From Stropharia rugosoannulata (taxonomy: Eukaryota > Basidiomycota > Agaricomycetes > Agaricales > Strophariaceae), in assembly GCA_028532985.1 (NCBI GenBank), contig JANCIK010000013.1:1674001-1738000 (forward strand): DNA of 64,000 nt, given 5' to 3'. A program made the position numbers and the translations under genes. Below, piece by piece: positions 1 through 11,900 of the stretch. The notes below the pieces were generated by a model that saw only the letters and a list, made by a program, of their open reading frames with translations, made no database searches and had not been told where the DNA came from. Within the stretch, counting starts at the first letter, position 1; each line of letters opens with the position of its first letter.

Positions 1-1307
1 TTGTTGTACTTGTCGTACTTTCCATCGCTAACCTTGGTCGTTAGCTCAGAAGGCAAGGGAGTACTTGGGATGGCCTCCGCGTGTATGACCTTTGCAAGCA
101 TTGACAAGGTTACTTCAATTTGCGATGAGATTATTAAAGGTCTTAAGAGTGCCGTCGCCGCCAAAGTTGCTGAGGGTCGGTGCTCGAAGGGACTGGAAAA
201 GCAATATAAACTGCAATTGGAGAAGTTCGAGAAGGGCGAGTACCTTTTTGAGACCATTCTGACTCAAGGCTTCGTTACCAAGCCTGGTGCGTACATGCAC
301 ATTTCTCTGATTCAGGATATTAAAATTCACTGCTCAGCGGAACCCGAAATTGGGAAGAAGTACATCACCTTGTCGTCTTTCTTGAATCATCCATTCTCAC
401 GAGGAACCATTGTAATTATCTCCCCTCGACTACCTGAATTTGGGCGCATCATTAACTAACACCCTACATAACACAAGCACATTAACTCCCCGGACCCATT
501 TGCACATCCGGTGATTGATCCTCGTTACTTTGAAATTAAACAAGGTAAATCTTTCTTCGCCGCACCACCGTGTCCCACAGGAGTAATTGGTAGAGTTTTA
601 GACCTGCAGATATTAGTAGAACTGGCCAAATTTAACCGTAGGCTGGCTCGGTTGAAGCCTTTGGCAGACCTCATCACCGGTAAGAATAGCTCTCCCGCCG
701 TTGCACTAACTGCTAATGATGTCTGATATCTCTCTCCAGGCGTGGAGACAAATCCCGGACTTGATGCCAATACAGACGAAGCGATAGGAGGTGGGCCATG
801 TCACTAGATAATCTTGGGCTTTTTGTTTATCTTCACATGTGTAGATTACTTCAAGGCTCAATTTACAACTGCGTACCGTAGGTCACAGGCCATCTTCATA
901 TGTTGAATCAACTCGTTAATACTCGAATTAGATACAATCGGCACATGTTCAATGCTTCCTCGTGAGGACGGCGGAGTCGTGGATACCAAATTGAAGGTGT
1001 GTCGCAACTCATTACCAAATTGGTTGGTTTCGGTTGTTGATAGTAGTGGCACAGGTGTATGGGACTGCAAATATTCGTGTGGTCGACATATCAATCGTTC
1101 CACTCATGACTGGCGCACACCTGCAAGGTAAGAGGACACTGATACACGGCATGTAGAGACTACTAACGCGGACGCATCACATCAATAGCTTTGGCATATG
1201 CTATTGGCGAGCTTGGTATGTCGTTACTGCTACTTATCAGAAACGAAAATGTAGACTGATTAATTCCGCTTCAAGCCGCCGACATCATTAAAGGGAAATT
1301 GGAATGA
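1..1307 (+). CDS. GMC oxidoreductase, C-terminal part (5' end outside window)
   Basis: This is the 3' portion of a flavin-dependent glucose-methanol-choline oxidoreductase, the family that oxidises alcohols or sugars (aryl-alcohol oxidase, glucose oxidase and relatives). Joining exons by frame and splice signals (ends near 286, 338-411, 478-679, 740-790, 845-877, 932-996, 1055-1127, 1189-1215, 1276-1307) restores family blocks: NHPFSRGTIHINSPDP followed by IDPRYFE, then ETNPGLDANTDE, the active-site stretch YHTIGTCSMLPREDGGVVD, and the terminal VDISIVPLMTGAH with LAYAIGELAADII. The His in YHTIGT fits the family catalytic His and the GAH region the second active-site position. The N-terminal FAD-binding half lies left of base 1. 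All seven inferred introns keep frame, so the visible part looks intact. The exact substrate cannot be told from this part. Confidence 0.85.
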
Positions 1308-1988
1308 GCTACGTCGCCTCAGACATTGTCGGAACTGCTCTTTCTCCATTCTCTTTGTGTTTTGAAAGATGTAAATGCAGGTATTTGCAAATCAATATAA
1401 AGGAACCTGTAGCCTGTAGGCTTCTTAAATCATTATAAGAATCAACACAGAGGAGACTAGGACACAGGGTTTCCCAATAGATTTGTCCCGATGATCAAAC
1501 CATTTATTGCATGCACAGTACAAGTACAAAGAAAAAGGGCAATTCAGCACTAAAACACGTTTAGACTGATATAAACTGTCGGAATATCCACAGATAAACT
1601 ACAAGCTGAACCAACTCTCCATGGCCCTGTTACCGTCCATACCCGCACTAGTATCCATACCCAAACGCGTTTTCTGGACGTGTTTGCATAGCCCTGTCCC
1701 TGGTGCATCTGCTGAGGCGGCTGCTGCGCGGGGGGTACCCTCAATCCTACTGTGAAGGTTGATGATGTTGCTGCTGCTGTAGTGACGGTGACGTCGGAAA
1801 GAGGCTACTTCTTGCGCCATAATATTCACCCTGAGACGACCGTACGGGCGGTGGTGTTAATGGAAGCGGAGGCGCACTGCTCAAATTAGCTCCGACTCCT
1901 GGTTGAACATGCCCAGCCTGGCGTACAAGTCCGTGCCATTGTGTCTCTGAAAAGTTGTACTATGTATACAGTTGTATGATCATGTGCG
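1308..1988. other. Intergenic; possible relic of a Gln/Pro-rich coding end
   Basis: No gene is supported. On the minus strand between about 1610 and 1920 there is a Pro- and Gln-rich reading stretch (for example SLQQQQHHQPS, then PPAQQPPQQMHQGQG) that needs a frame change near 1755 to stay open and ends with MESWFSL and a stop near 1608. It resembles the low-complexity tail of a fungal regulatory protein, but I see no domain and no clear splice sites, so it may be a decayed exon or chance. Confidence 0.3.
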
Positions 1989-4885
1989 TACGTATAACTA
2001 AGGCGACCTACGAAAGGTGTATTGTCCCCTAATCATAAGTATCTCCCGAATATCTTGTGTTCGTTCATTTCATGTGAGCACATTGCCAGTTAATTATACC
2101 GTGTCGCGGCGCTGCCTCGCGCTGCTACTTCAACGAAAATATGTGGCGGTAGGGATAAAATGCCATAGGTACTGTCGTTCTGGGCGGGTGATCCAGCTGA
2201 GGAAGGCTTTCGAGCTGCGAGGTGAATGAGTGAATGAGTCGCATTGTCGTGAAGGATCACGGAACTGATCCAGCGATAATATTGAGCTGCGAGACCGGGC
2301 TGGCTCTGGCTCTGGAGACTATTAAGCGACATATATAAACTGGCTGGATGCTCTATCGACGATATTCTGGATGAGGTGCTGTCTGGGGGAAGGTATTGTC
2401 CCAACGGATGAGTATAGAAATATTGCCAGGCTAAAATGGAGCTCTGAACAGCTAATTTGTCTATTAAGAAATACAACTTGTAGAAATGATAGTGGCAGAG
2501 GACCTAACACATTCATGAACGGGGGAACGACAAGAAGGAAACAAAAGATGACTGTTGGCGGAGTTTGAATTTATACAATGCGGAATTCAAATCATCGCTA
2601 ATTGTATATTGACTGTTTAATTTCAATTAGCACGCTACGTTGCCCTGTCGCCCCGCCCAAATCCAAGCCACCATGGACCTTCGCTGCTATTTTCCTGCCG
2701 AACGCCCACTCTCCATGAAAATTAGTATCAAAGCTAACGATGATGTTTCCACACTGATTAAAGAGATCCACAAGGAGTTGATGCTCTTCGAGTATAATGT
2801 GGCTTTGAAGGAACTCGAGCTGTACAAGGTACACTTGATCACTTGCTCTGGGATTGAACACATCCGTTGACTCTGGCCAGAGTGATATTCCGATTGAGCC
2901 TTTAGACAATCGACAAGAACGAGTTTTAAATTGGCTTCACAGCCAAACCAAGTCCCTGAACACTGCCCTCTCACTATACAAGATATTTCCCGACAAGCCG
3001 GATGACGACAACTTTCATATCATTATCGCTACCCCCGAAGGTTTGGCACTCCCAGAAACTGGTTTATATTTCTTCTGATCATGACTTAGTGAAGGAGATG
3101 TACGACGTTATTCACGATCCTGAAGGTGCAAGACTTAAAAGGGTTAAAGCAGGTGCGAGCCACTTGCCATCCGTGCCAACACTCATTTCTCATTCTTCTC
3201 TGCAGACCTTCACCAGCAGCACAAGAAAATGTTGAAATATCCTGCACCTTCTAGTATCGTCAACGACCCTACCGAAGTGAAAAAATTTCTTGGCTCCGAT
3301 GATCAACTCGTGTGCATTGATAGAATCCCAGCGGCCATATTCAGCCCGCCATTAGCTCGTTTACAAAAACGCCTCGATAATCTTGGAGACGTCGATGTGA
3401 CGCTTCATGAGGTTAATCGCGCCTACATGTTGCATGGTGCCTCAGTCGCGTTTTATGACATCGACAATGGCCGTCAAGATGCCATTAAATATCTCGTAGA
3501 TGCCTTGTTTCAAAAGAATGGCCGTTGGCGGCAAAAAATCGACTGGGCGGGGTCCATCACCCCCGACGCACATTGGTTTGTTGATTACACTGATTTCCCT
3601 ATTGCAATTTTAGAGTCGAAGAACACGATAGGTTTGCATGGCGATCCGTTCCTTCAAGCTGTAGTCGACTATACCAAGATCGTGTCAGCCGAGAAGGTGC
3701 GGTTGTTCCTTCTAATCATACACATCAATTAACAGTGGGTTATCAGTTTGTATCATATCTGGGCTCTTGCAATTTTCCTGTTGTGCTTCTTGGTATCTCA
3801 GGGGCTCGGATTGATGTTGGTGTTGCCGTTTGTGTTGGCTCGGTCTATGCGTCTCGGCTCGTCACCTTGGACATTTCATCTGGATTTCATTTGGCCGACA
3901 ATATTATTCGCCTAGCTCGCACTTTCAAGTGCATCTCATTGTGTCTAGACGAGTTGGAGACGTACTACAGCGAGTTTGGTGCCAAACCTAAGAATACAAC
4001 TATATCTGCTCTCTTTCCGAATCCTACTCCGATTGCTAGTATTTTTGGGGACTCGTCTCTTTCTCTCAAGTACCGTGGCACACTTTCTCCCAGAGGCGAG
4101 CCGGATTTCGAAACGGTACCAGACCTGCAGTTGGGAACCGCTGCCCTTTACGTGGCCGACACTACCATTCATGACGCCGCATCAACAGTCATTGTTAAGT
4201 TCACGAGTCAATACAATACCGATGCTCACAGATTTCTGTCTGATGCTGGTCTTGCCCCGAAGCTATATTCATGTCAACTCATCGTTGGCGGCCTGTACAT
4301 GGTTGTCATGGAGTATGTCCAAGACGCCAAGTCGGTATGGCTGATGCTAAATGATCCTCCTTGCGAAATCCCTCCTGCAGCTGTGCTAGACCAAATTGAA
4401 AGAGCAATCCAGATACTGCATGACAATGGTTTGGTGTATGGTGACCTACATGACACCAACATAATATGTTTAGCTGGAATGCGGGCAATGCTTGTTGATT
4501 TTGATTGGGCGGGGAAGGATGGAGAAGCGAGATATCCAGCTTCACTGAATACCAACAAGAAATGGCACAAGGATGTTTGTGGCCATGCAGAAATGCGGAA
4601 GGAACATGATTTGCACCAGCTTAAAGAATTGAAGAAGCAGTTGTATCCATCTACATAGATATTATGTTACTTTCATTGTTCATTTCTGCTACGTAATGCC
4701 TTGTCAGTGTGAGGAGAGCTTCCATTTTTGAAGTTGAGAAGAGAAACTGTTTATTGTTACAATAATATCCGTCTCTGTAAGTTAGACAAGCTTCAATGCT
4801 CTACCCTCCCTAATACTCTGCCGAATAACCTCAAGTCTTTTGTGGTTACGCACAGCGTCTTCAATGGTTGCGTAATGGCCGTCTT
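1989..4885 (+). repeat. CR-effector dispersed unit, copy 1
   Basis: A segment present at least twice in full or nearly so. Its left end (about 1989-2180, beginning TACGTATAACTAAGG) matches the right edge of the window (63809-64000). From about 2130 to 4885 it matches 27724-30265. It contains a roughly 670 bp leader, the CR effector gene and the end of the convergent Gal80-like gene. Relative to copy 2 the leader carries about 220 extra bases between roughly 2325 and 2545. I see no terminal inverted repeats and no transposase inside the unit. The boundaries are where similarity stops by eye. Confidence 0.75.
2673..4658 (+). CDS. Crinkler-type (CR) effector with REase-like and kinase-like domains, copy 1
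   Basis: Predicted 593 residues from five exons (2673-2828, 2881-3040, 3090-3152, 3206-3696, 3747-4658). The ATG has a good context (GCCACCATGG). Residues 1-52 are a short beta-rich header resembling the ubiquitin-like N-terminal domain of Crinkler/CR proteins. Residues 127-360 look like a PD-(D/E)xK nuclease fold: HWFVDYTDFP followed by AILESKN, with Glu263 and Lys265 as the ExK pair. Residues 420-560 look like a divergent protein kinase: Lys441 in VIVKF, YGDLHDTN (Asp523, Asn528) as catalytic loop and DFDWAG (541-546) in place of DFG; no clear Gly-rich loop is visible. CR proteins of this layout are known from fungi and oomycetes (Zhang and colleagues proposed descent from transposon-linked and toxin systems). 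The DNA or protein target is unknown. No signal peptide is seen. A near-identical copy lies at 28055-30040. Confidence 0.8.
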
Positions 4886-6078
4886 TGCCCTCGGCGTACG
4901 CCTTCCTTGCCTCTCCCAGGGTTCCAATTAGATGAGTGTCATACCCCTCCACCTCCACCTTTTTGCCGTTCAAATACACAGTTGCATTTGTCTGGCTGAG
5001 CCCTGGGAATTTACCTGGCTCCATCTCGAGTCGTATCGAGCCTTCCTCTCCGTCTATCTCCCAAAGATAATTGCGCCGACTCGGTGTGGATTTGTATCCA
5101 ATGCGCCAGACCATTGTGGCCACTGCACCCGAGGCAAGGCTACCTGTGATTGTATAGTGGTCGGGCGCCGTGAGCGGCTTCGGCGCTCCAACGGGTACCC
5201 CATTCTCGTCGACGATTGTAGCTGTCGGATACACTTGCGCTGCCGATGCTGTGATGCTCGCAAACTCACCGAAAAGCTGCGTGAACGTGTCGAGCTCATG
5301 TCCAATACTTATACTGAATGCCGTTACACCTGATTTTGTCTGTCAGCTCGGTGCGAGCAAAAACACGGTAGACAATGAAGTGATCACCATTTGATTCATC
5401 TGTAGTATATTCTAAGTGCTCGCTCACAACGGGTGTAAAAGCATTGTATTCCGTTGGAAGTGTAGTAATCTACCGTCAATAGCACAATGAGTTCAAAGCA
5501 ATGATCTGCTCACTGTTGAATAAATATAGCAGCGCACAGTAGTAATGGAACGCAAGGTTCCAATCACGCCCGATGAAAGTAACTGCTTGACCTAATATTC
5601 TCATTAACTATTTTCTCCGGATTTATAACGGGATAGCTACCTTCAATGCTGTTGCCGAATTGCGGCCTTGCAGGCCAATAATCGTCTTGACGCCCTTTTT
5701 ACGAGCTGCTGCCGCTATCTCCCTTGTTTCTTCTATATTCTTTCCAGCCGGCCACTCCAGGAAAAAATCTTTTCCCGCCGCAATAACTGGCAGTACAGTC
5801 TCTTTGTGCAGCGTGGCCCTCACCGATACAGCGACCAAGTCGACGGCGGGGTCCGAGGCGATGCGCGTGCTCGGACCATAGTATGCGTTGACCTCGTTGC
5901 CCGTCAGTGCACGGTATTTTTCGGCGGTTGCCGTGGCTGACTTCTCCGTGGTTGTCGAGACGGCAACTAGTTTGTATTTGTCCTTGAGAAACGGTTGGAG
6001 AAGAGCTGGGGCAGCAGCATTTGCGGCCCAGCCTTTACTGGATAACCCAATGAACCCGACATTGATTGGAGATGACAT
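4782..6078 (-). CDS. Gal80-like Gfo/Idh/MocA family protein
   Basis: Predicted 373 residues from four exons on the minus strand (6078-5641, 5591-5538, 5469-5388, 5329-4782); the summed exon length is an exact multiple of three. The N-terminus has a Rossmann start (NVGFIGLSSKGWAANAAAP). At about residues 115-125 the family EKP motif, whose Lys is catalytic in dehydrogenases, reads EWPAGKN, so the Lys is absent. That and the C-terminal region (GHELDTFTQLFGEF, then NYLWEIDGEEGSIRLE) fit the Gal80-like branch, known as an NAD(P)-binding co-regulator in yeast but largely uncharacterised in basidiomycetes. It lies tail-to-tail with the CR effector gene, only 123 bp between stop codons. A decayed paralogue sits in the same place beside the second CR copy. 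The fit to Gfo/Idh/MocA is strong; a role in galactose control is not implied. Confidence 0.82.
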
Positions 6079-8912
6079 TATTAGTACTGGGGCAGGTAGG
6101 AAAAATGTGTTGAACCGTCGATAAAGCATGTCGTGCCACTTCATATATATAGTATTCTGGCACTTCATTTACTAACTGCTCTCTTTCATTGTTATGCCAA
6201 GTATTAGGAATTTTGCGTCATGTTTAGGATCCAGGTTGTGAGTTGTGCTCAAAGGTGACTAGTGACTGTTGTATTCCTCTGTATTCTGACTAAAAGAGAC
6301 GCTGTGCTTAAAAAGCAGAAAATAGCACATGTTAGAATCAGATCTTTTCCCAAGATATTACTTGCTTAAGGCATATTTGTAATGTACTTTGTAGCTGAAA
6401 TTGGCCGATGTCGGAATGGTTGCATGACAAAGTGTTCAGCAAATTTCTGGTGTACTATGTCTGTAGTTTTCCGCGAATCGAATTCATAAGCAATGTGGGT
6501 TACAACGGTGAGCCGCGGGTTGAACGTTGAAGTCTAGTCTGGGCCTCCGGAGTACTCGAAAGGCCGCGGGCGCGCAACCTTTGGCATAGCGGAGCCAATG
6601 TCAAGTTGGATCCTCCGCCTGCCTTACGGTGCACTGTCTCGCCGCACCGCCCATCATATTATGTTACAGGCCGCATTTCAAGAAGATACGGTGCAGCACC
6701 AGAGATAAATGGCAGGTTGAAGTATATATGGGTGATTGAACATGAAATTCGGGCAGGCCAAAGCACTTTACAGTGACGAAGTTTAACCTAGCCAGTCTTG
6801 CCTTTCAGGTCTTCAAGGGATAATACATCTGGTGTAAGTGCACGCTAGGCTTCGTTTTTATTTGATAACTGCAGTCGAAGACGGCTACAGTGAGACAGAG
6901 TCTGCGTGAATATTGACAGCGTTTTGTGCCGACTGAAGTCAAATTTAATAGCAGATCATCGGCAATTAGACCGTTTAAGCATTTCCGCTGCCCAAGGGGC
7001 GTTTGAAAACGGTGGATTCGAATTCAGGTAACAGGGCTATGGGGCCCCTTCTCCAATGGGTGCATATGTGGGATACTGCAATCCAGTGCATACATTGCGA
7101 TGTTTGTGAGCACTCTGATTGTGAACAACAATCAGACCATAATGTTCTAGATCAAAGAAAAATGTCGGTTAAAATTTCAGGGAAGACAGGTTGTTGCAAG
7201 TTCGACTCGCCCATTACTATTCCTGGGAGTATTGAGGTCAAGGATGTCCTTCTAATGCATGTGCACATCCTACACATTATGAGGCCGCGAAATCCGTTTC
7301 CTGAGAGTATTGGGGAAAATAATATTCTCCTGGTGTACGTTGACGTCCTTGACTTTATGAAGACGCAGAATCCTGGTCCTGGATCTTCTTACCCAGTTTG
7401 CGACTCTGTCAACGAGCTTGTTGAATGAGCTGGAGCCTGAGTGACAAGCCAAAAAGATATGCATCCGTACTGCACCTATAGCGAGAACATAGGTAACGGG
7501 CAACGTAATTATCTGGAGAGAAAAGTGTGTATGTAAATCACACTCCTTCTGAGAAGAATCAGAGACTGACCTGAATCCATAGCGTGTGCGAGCTCAGGGT
7601 CGGGGTCATAGTCATAGCCAGCAAAGCAAAGGCTTTCCGTCTTGCGGCGGTGAAATCTGGGAATACTTTGCCTCTTTGAATATGTTGGCGGAGCGCCCGA
7701 GCTTTCGAACCTTGTCCCATATAGTCTTCAAACATATCGCAGTCCAATTCGCCAAATGAAAGCTCAGATACTTGCGTGATTTCAGTGTCGAGCATCTGAA
7801 GCACTGAAGTCAAAGACCGGGAGAAGAGCAGGTTATACGGACGGCATGTAGACTTACTGATCTTTTTTTGGGCCTTGCAATGCGAGCGAGATACAAATAT
7901 TAAATACTGTTTGCTATTGATGCCAACCGTATAGGGCATGCTCAAGACCTTGCTGGTCTAATCATATATCAGAAACACGGACGAGTCATAAAACGGACGT
8001 AAATCGTACACAAGGCGAAGGCACATTGACGCCACGACACACTGGATGCTCTTTTGAGCAATTCTTCAGAGTCAGCTGTTCCTGCCCCAACGCATTGGGC
8101 ATTGAAGTGTTGATGCGTTCAGAGTCAGGTCTTCGCGTATAAATCACACATCGCGCTCCATTTATAATTGCGCAAGTAAAGTTATTCATTATTTGGATTA
8201 CTGCGCCGATTAATTGAGATCATACTGCTCAAGTAATTGAATATGCGCTGTCATTCAGATTTTTGAGCAGGACTTTGCTTTTTGTCACCTAGTAGACGAG
8301 TCGGTTCAACGATGGATAGCATATAATGAGTCATGACATAGACATACTATGAAACTCAAAAAATCCACTCGCCGTTTTATACTGCCGAGTTTCTTTCTCA
8401 TTCTTCCTTCTGAATGGCAGTAGTGTGCGCCCAGTTCTTGCAAAATTCTTGGTCCGTCCCATCTTCACATGGACCTTCAGCGCTGAAGTTTCAGCTTCAG
8501 TCTCAAGGTCTTGTCAAAGCCCTTGCAAATCTGCGCTTCCTCTTCAGGTGAGCTCAACTCGGGGGGTTCTCCAAATTGTAGTTTGGATCTCGAAGCGTCT
8601 TCTACATACCAGAGGAGCCGGCGCCGACCTATCAAAGCCTATTAGTTTAAAAAGAATCAGGAGCAACAGATGGCTTGAATACAGTCATTCTCCGAAGTTG
8701 TTCTGCTTTAGCTGTCCTCTCCTGAGTCCTGAGTAGTTCATCAACACAACATCAACATCCTTGATATTAATCAAGCAGACAAGTTGAAGTGCGCCACAAT
8801 CACGTGATGGGAACGACGCGTCGCGTTTGTGCTGGCCCTAAAGCACCTTGTACCATGGTTGATATTATTACTCCAGTTCGTTGAACGCTGCCAAGGCATG
8901 TTTCTCTAGTCA
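6079..8912. other. Long intergenic stretch, no firm gene
   Basis: About 2.8 kb without a recognisable gene. A 142-codon plus-strand frame (7003-7428) carries two imperfect 26-residue repeats near its end (PGSIEVKDVLL..., PESIGENNILL...). A minus-strand frame at about 7577-7830 reads like one exon (ELDCDMFEDYMGQGSKARAL) and ends at a plausible GT splice donor, with another open stretch at 7990-8189. I cannot join these into a gene or match a family. The last few hundred bases should hold the promoter of the large gene starting at 8913. Confidence 0.35.
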
Positions 8913-11900
8913 ATGAGCAGCGACCCGTCCGAGATCTGGTCTCCGCAAGAGGGGGCCACCACGTTTACAGGTACTTTCTCCCCTTCAGATACAAGATACT
9001 CATACACCGGTACGTTCCTCTTTTTCATTCAACCGAGTCATAATAACTAGAACATTCATGCTGGATAGACACACAAAGATATTCCTCCGATAGCGAAATT
9101 TCGGCACACAACACTCGTCGCCTTCTAGTCTCCCCAACTCCTTTCCAGGACCGACGAGACGACGATGACGAGGAAGATGAGGACTTTTACAGCGACGATA
9201 ACTCGCTGGACGAGGTCGATGCCACGCTTACCCGGCTGGACGATGAGTTGGACGACACGGAGCACGCTTTGACCGAGTGGACCCATGGCTCGCCTCGTTC
9301 TCCAGGCCCAACCTTCTCCTCTGCAACTGGCACATTTACCTACTCCGGCTCGTACTCAGGTTCTCCTTCCTTTGTATCTCTCCCCACATTTTCCCCGCGT
9401 TCTCCTTCAGTACCTCCTTTCGACCCGAAAAAGCGCCTTAGCAAGATCACAGAAAGGACAGACGAAACTTCTCGTCCGTCTTCGGCCGCCTTTTCGACAG
9501 CCAATGTAGGCCGCGTCGGCTTGTCTACACCAGACCACTTCCGACGGTCAGCATTCATAGGCGGGGGACTGCACTCTCGTTCGTCTACGGACCCTAGTGG
9601 AGACAGGACGCTGCCACCGCCAGGACGCCTGAACGAATTAAGAGCAGTATTCGAATCCAATTCTGCCAGCGGCTCGCATTCCAGGGTGTCATCAACCCCC
9701 GGATACACCAGCACGGGCTATGGCCTGGGATCACGTCCCTCTTCTCCATCCAAGTCAGGCACGGGTTCCACGGGGTCGTACACCGGCCCGGAGACGCGCT
9801 CAAGTTTGCTCTCTCCCCCACCCCCAAGGTCGAGTGTGACAGGCACGCGCTCAACGACGCCCAGCGGACCCCGCACGGCGACGTATACCACTGGATCCTA
9901 TACCACTCCGTCATACACCATCCCACCTACGACAGCTACTTCCTATACCAGCAATACCCCAGGAGGAACGTATACCACACCGTCATATACCGCTGCACAT
10001 ACCACGACTTCGTATACAAGTCATACCCCCGGCGGCGGCGGGTCTTATACCACGCCTGATAGTAGGACATACTCGGATATTTCCAGGACGTATACCGATT
10101 CCCGGACATACACTGATACCAGGACTTATACCGACACCAGGACGTACACAGACACCAGGGGCGACACCGGATCACCGACATACGACAGTGATACGCTAAC
10201 ACGTACCTCAGTAACACCTAACAGAGGGCTACGACGTCCACAAACCTCACCGCGTTCGCCGCTTTCCGCGATCCGGAACACAGTAGCATCATGGAAAGAG
10301 CGTACGCCCACACACGGAGGGGATAAGTCACCTGGATCAGCATCAGTATCCTCAGTTTCGCCCCCTTACAAGGAGAACGACGGTCTGTCTGCCTTGTGGC
10401 GCCGAGCGAAGCAGCGTGAGCGCATCGTCAGTGGCGGTCTTCCGACTACCCCAGCCCGCCCGGTGTCACAGAACCAAAATGCGCCTCTCGTCCCGGACAA
10501 CGCTAGCATCAGGAGCAACGGAAATGGTCTCCCACCTGGTTTGGATTTTGCTGAGATTAGTAACTACGCGCAGAGTTCGGAGCCGGTGAGTAATTATGAG
10601 GAATGCATGTGCTTTTTTCTCGGTGCTTATGCCTACTCTTGCAGCCGCTGCATATCGGTCTACTATGGTACCTCAATGTGCACGCGTCCCCTCCATACAG
10701 GTGGCAGCGCTGCCAGGCATTACTTTACCCGCACATGCTCCTCCTGTCATGGCTTTCGCCTGGGGGCGGTCGTGGCATTGTTGCTCTAGACTTGCTGAAT
10801 TGTACGAGCATCCAGTCTGTACCATCTCCTGCCCATCCCAGTGCGCGAGACGACGTGGGTACGATTGCTGCCCGGCAGCAGAGTGGCGAGCCTGGTGGAC
10901 AACCGCTGATGGACATGCTTGTTCCGTTCCATATGCTCTATGCGGATGGTGTTGAAAGATTGGCAGCGGAGAGTCAGTTGGAGAGGCAGAAATGGGTTAA
11001 TCGGCTTTGGTCAGTTTTTCTCTCTTGATGGTTTAGGATTCTAAGCTCAAACGAACGCATGTAGGGACGCTGTCAATCGCCCAGTCGCAGTGCCAGACTC
11101 GGCCTCTGTTACTCGCTCGCCAACTGGTTCTATTAGGACTATTTTGTCAATCAATAGCAGCAGCAGTGTTACTAGTAATGGCTCGCGTTCCACAGTCTTC
11201 GTCCCCCCGCTCTCTACGCTTCCGGATATCTCCGACTTCGTCTCGACAAGCACTTCCCTCTCGCGCCGCTCGTCGCTTGTTTCGTCTCATCACTCGCGAA
11301 CGGTGGATGATATTGTCATTCAAAACCAGGAATACGTGTATCCTGGGGACTCGCGCGTTATCACTCCACGCAGGGGCAATTCGCTAAGAAGAACGGGATC
11401 GCTTGCAGACTTGGATGAGGAGTTCAAATCTGCCGTTACACGCGCCCGCGGCGCACCTGGAAACTTGCTATTTGGTGCTTCGCCGGTAACGATCTCAAGT
11501 GCGCCGTCGTTGGGCATGGACGTGTTTATGACCCCGCCACCGGCTGTCAGGGCCGGGAGGAGTTCAGATTCGGACGATCAGTTCTTCAGTGCAGGATCGG
11601 AGACCTCTCTGGGCTCGGACAACGGCAGGTCGTTTGGGTACACGGCTACATATACACAGACATCGACGTTTACTCCGACGAGCGAGATGCGTACAGTTAC
11701 TGGCACAGGTACAAGTGTTACGGGCCGGACGAGTGCTACGGGCATTACTTCAGATACATATACTCCTGGAGCGGCGTCCTCATCGGCCCTTACCCCCGTA
11801 ACACGTTGGAGCTCGAATGAATCGGTGTCGTATCGTGGAGGAAGTGCAAGTGGATCTGAGAGGAGTTATACGGAGTCACCTTCTGCTAGTGCGACGACGC

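Noticed and set aside
740..790. 2A-like peptide motif GVETNPGL
   Set aside because: The residue after NPG is Leu, not the Pro needed for 2A, and the stretch fits the GMC oxidoreductase C-terminal region (NPG...TDE).
2090..2476. 128-codon minus-strand frame in the leader of CR copy 1
   Set aside because: The matching stretches in copies 2 and 3 contain stops in the same frame, so it is not a conserved gene.
7190..7215. tRNA-like GTTCGACTC loop
   Set aside because: The flanking bases do not form a T-arm stem and no acceptor or anticodon arm is found at the right distance.
8425..8736. Open frame of 103 codons upstream of the giant gene
   Set aside because: Composition looks random, no domain, and no splice-supported extension on either strand.
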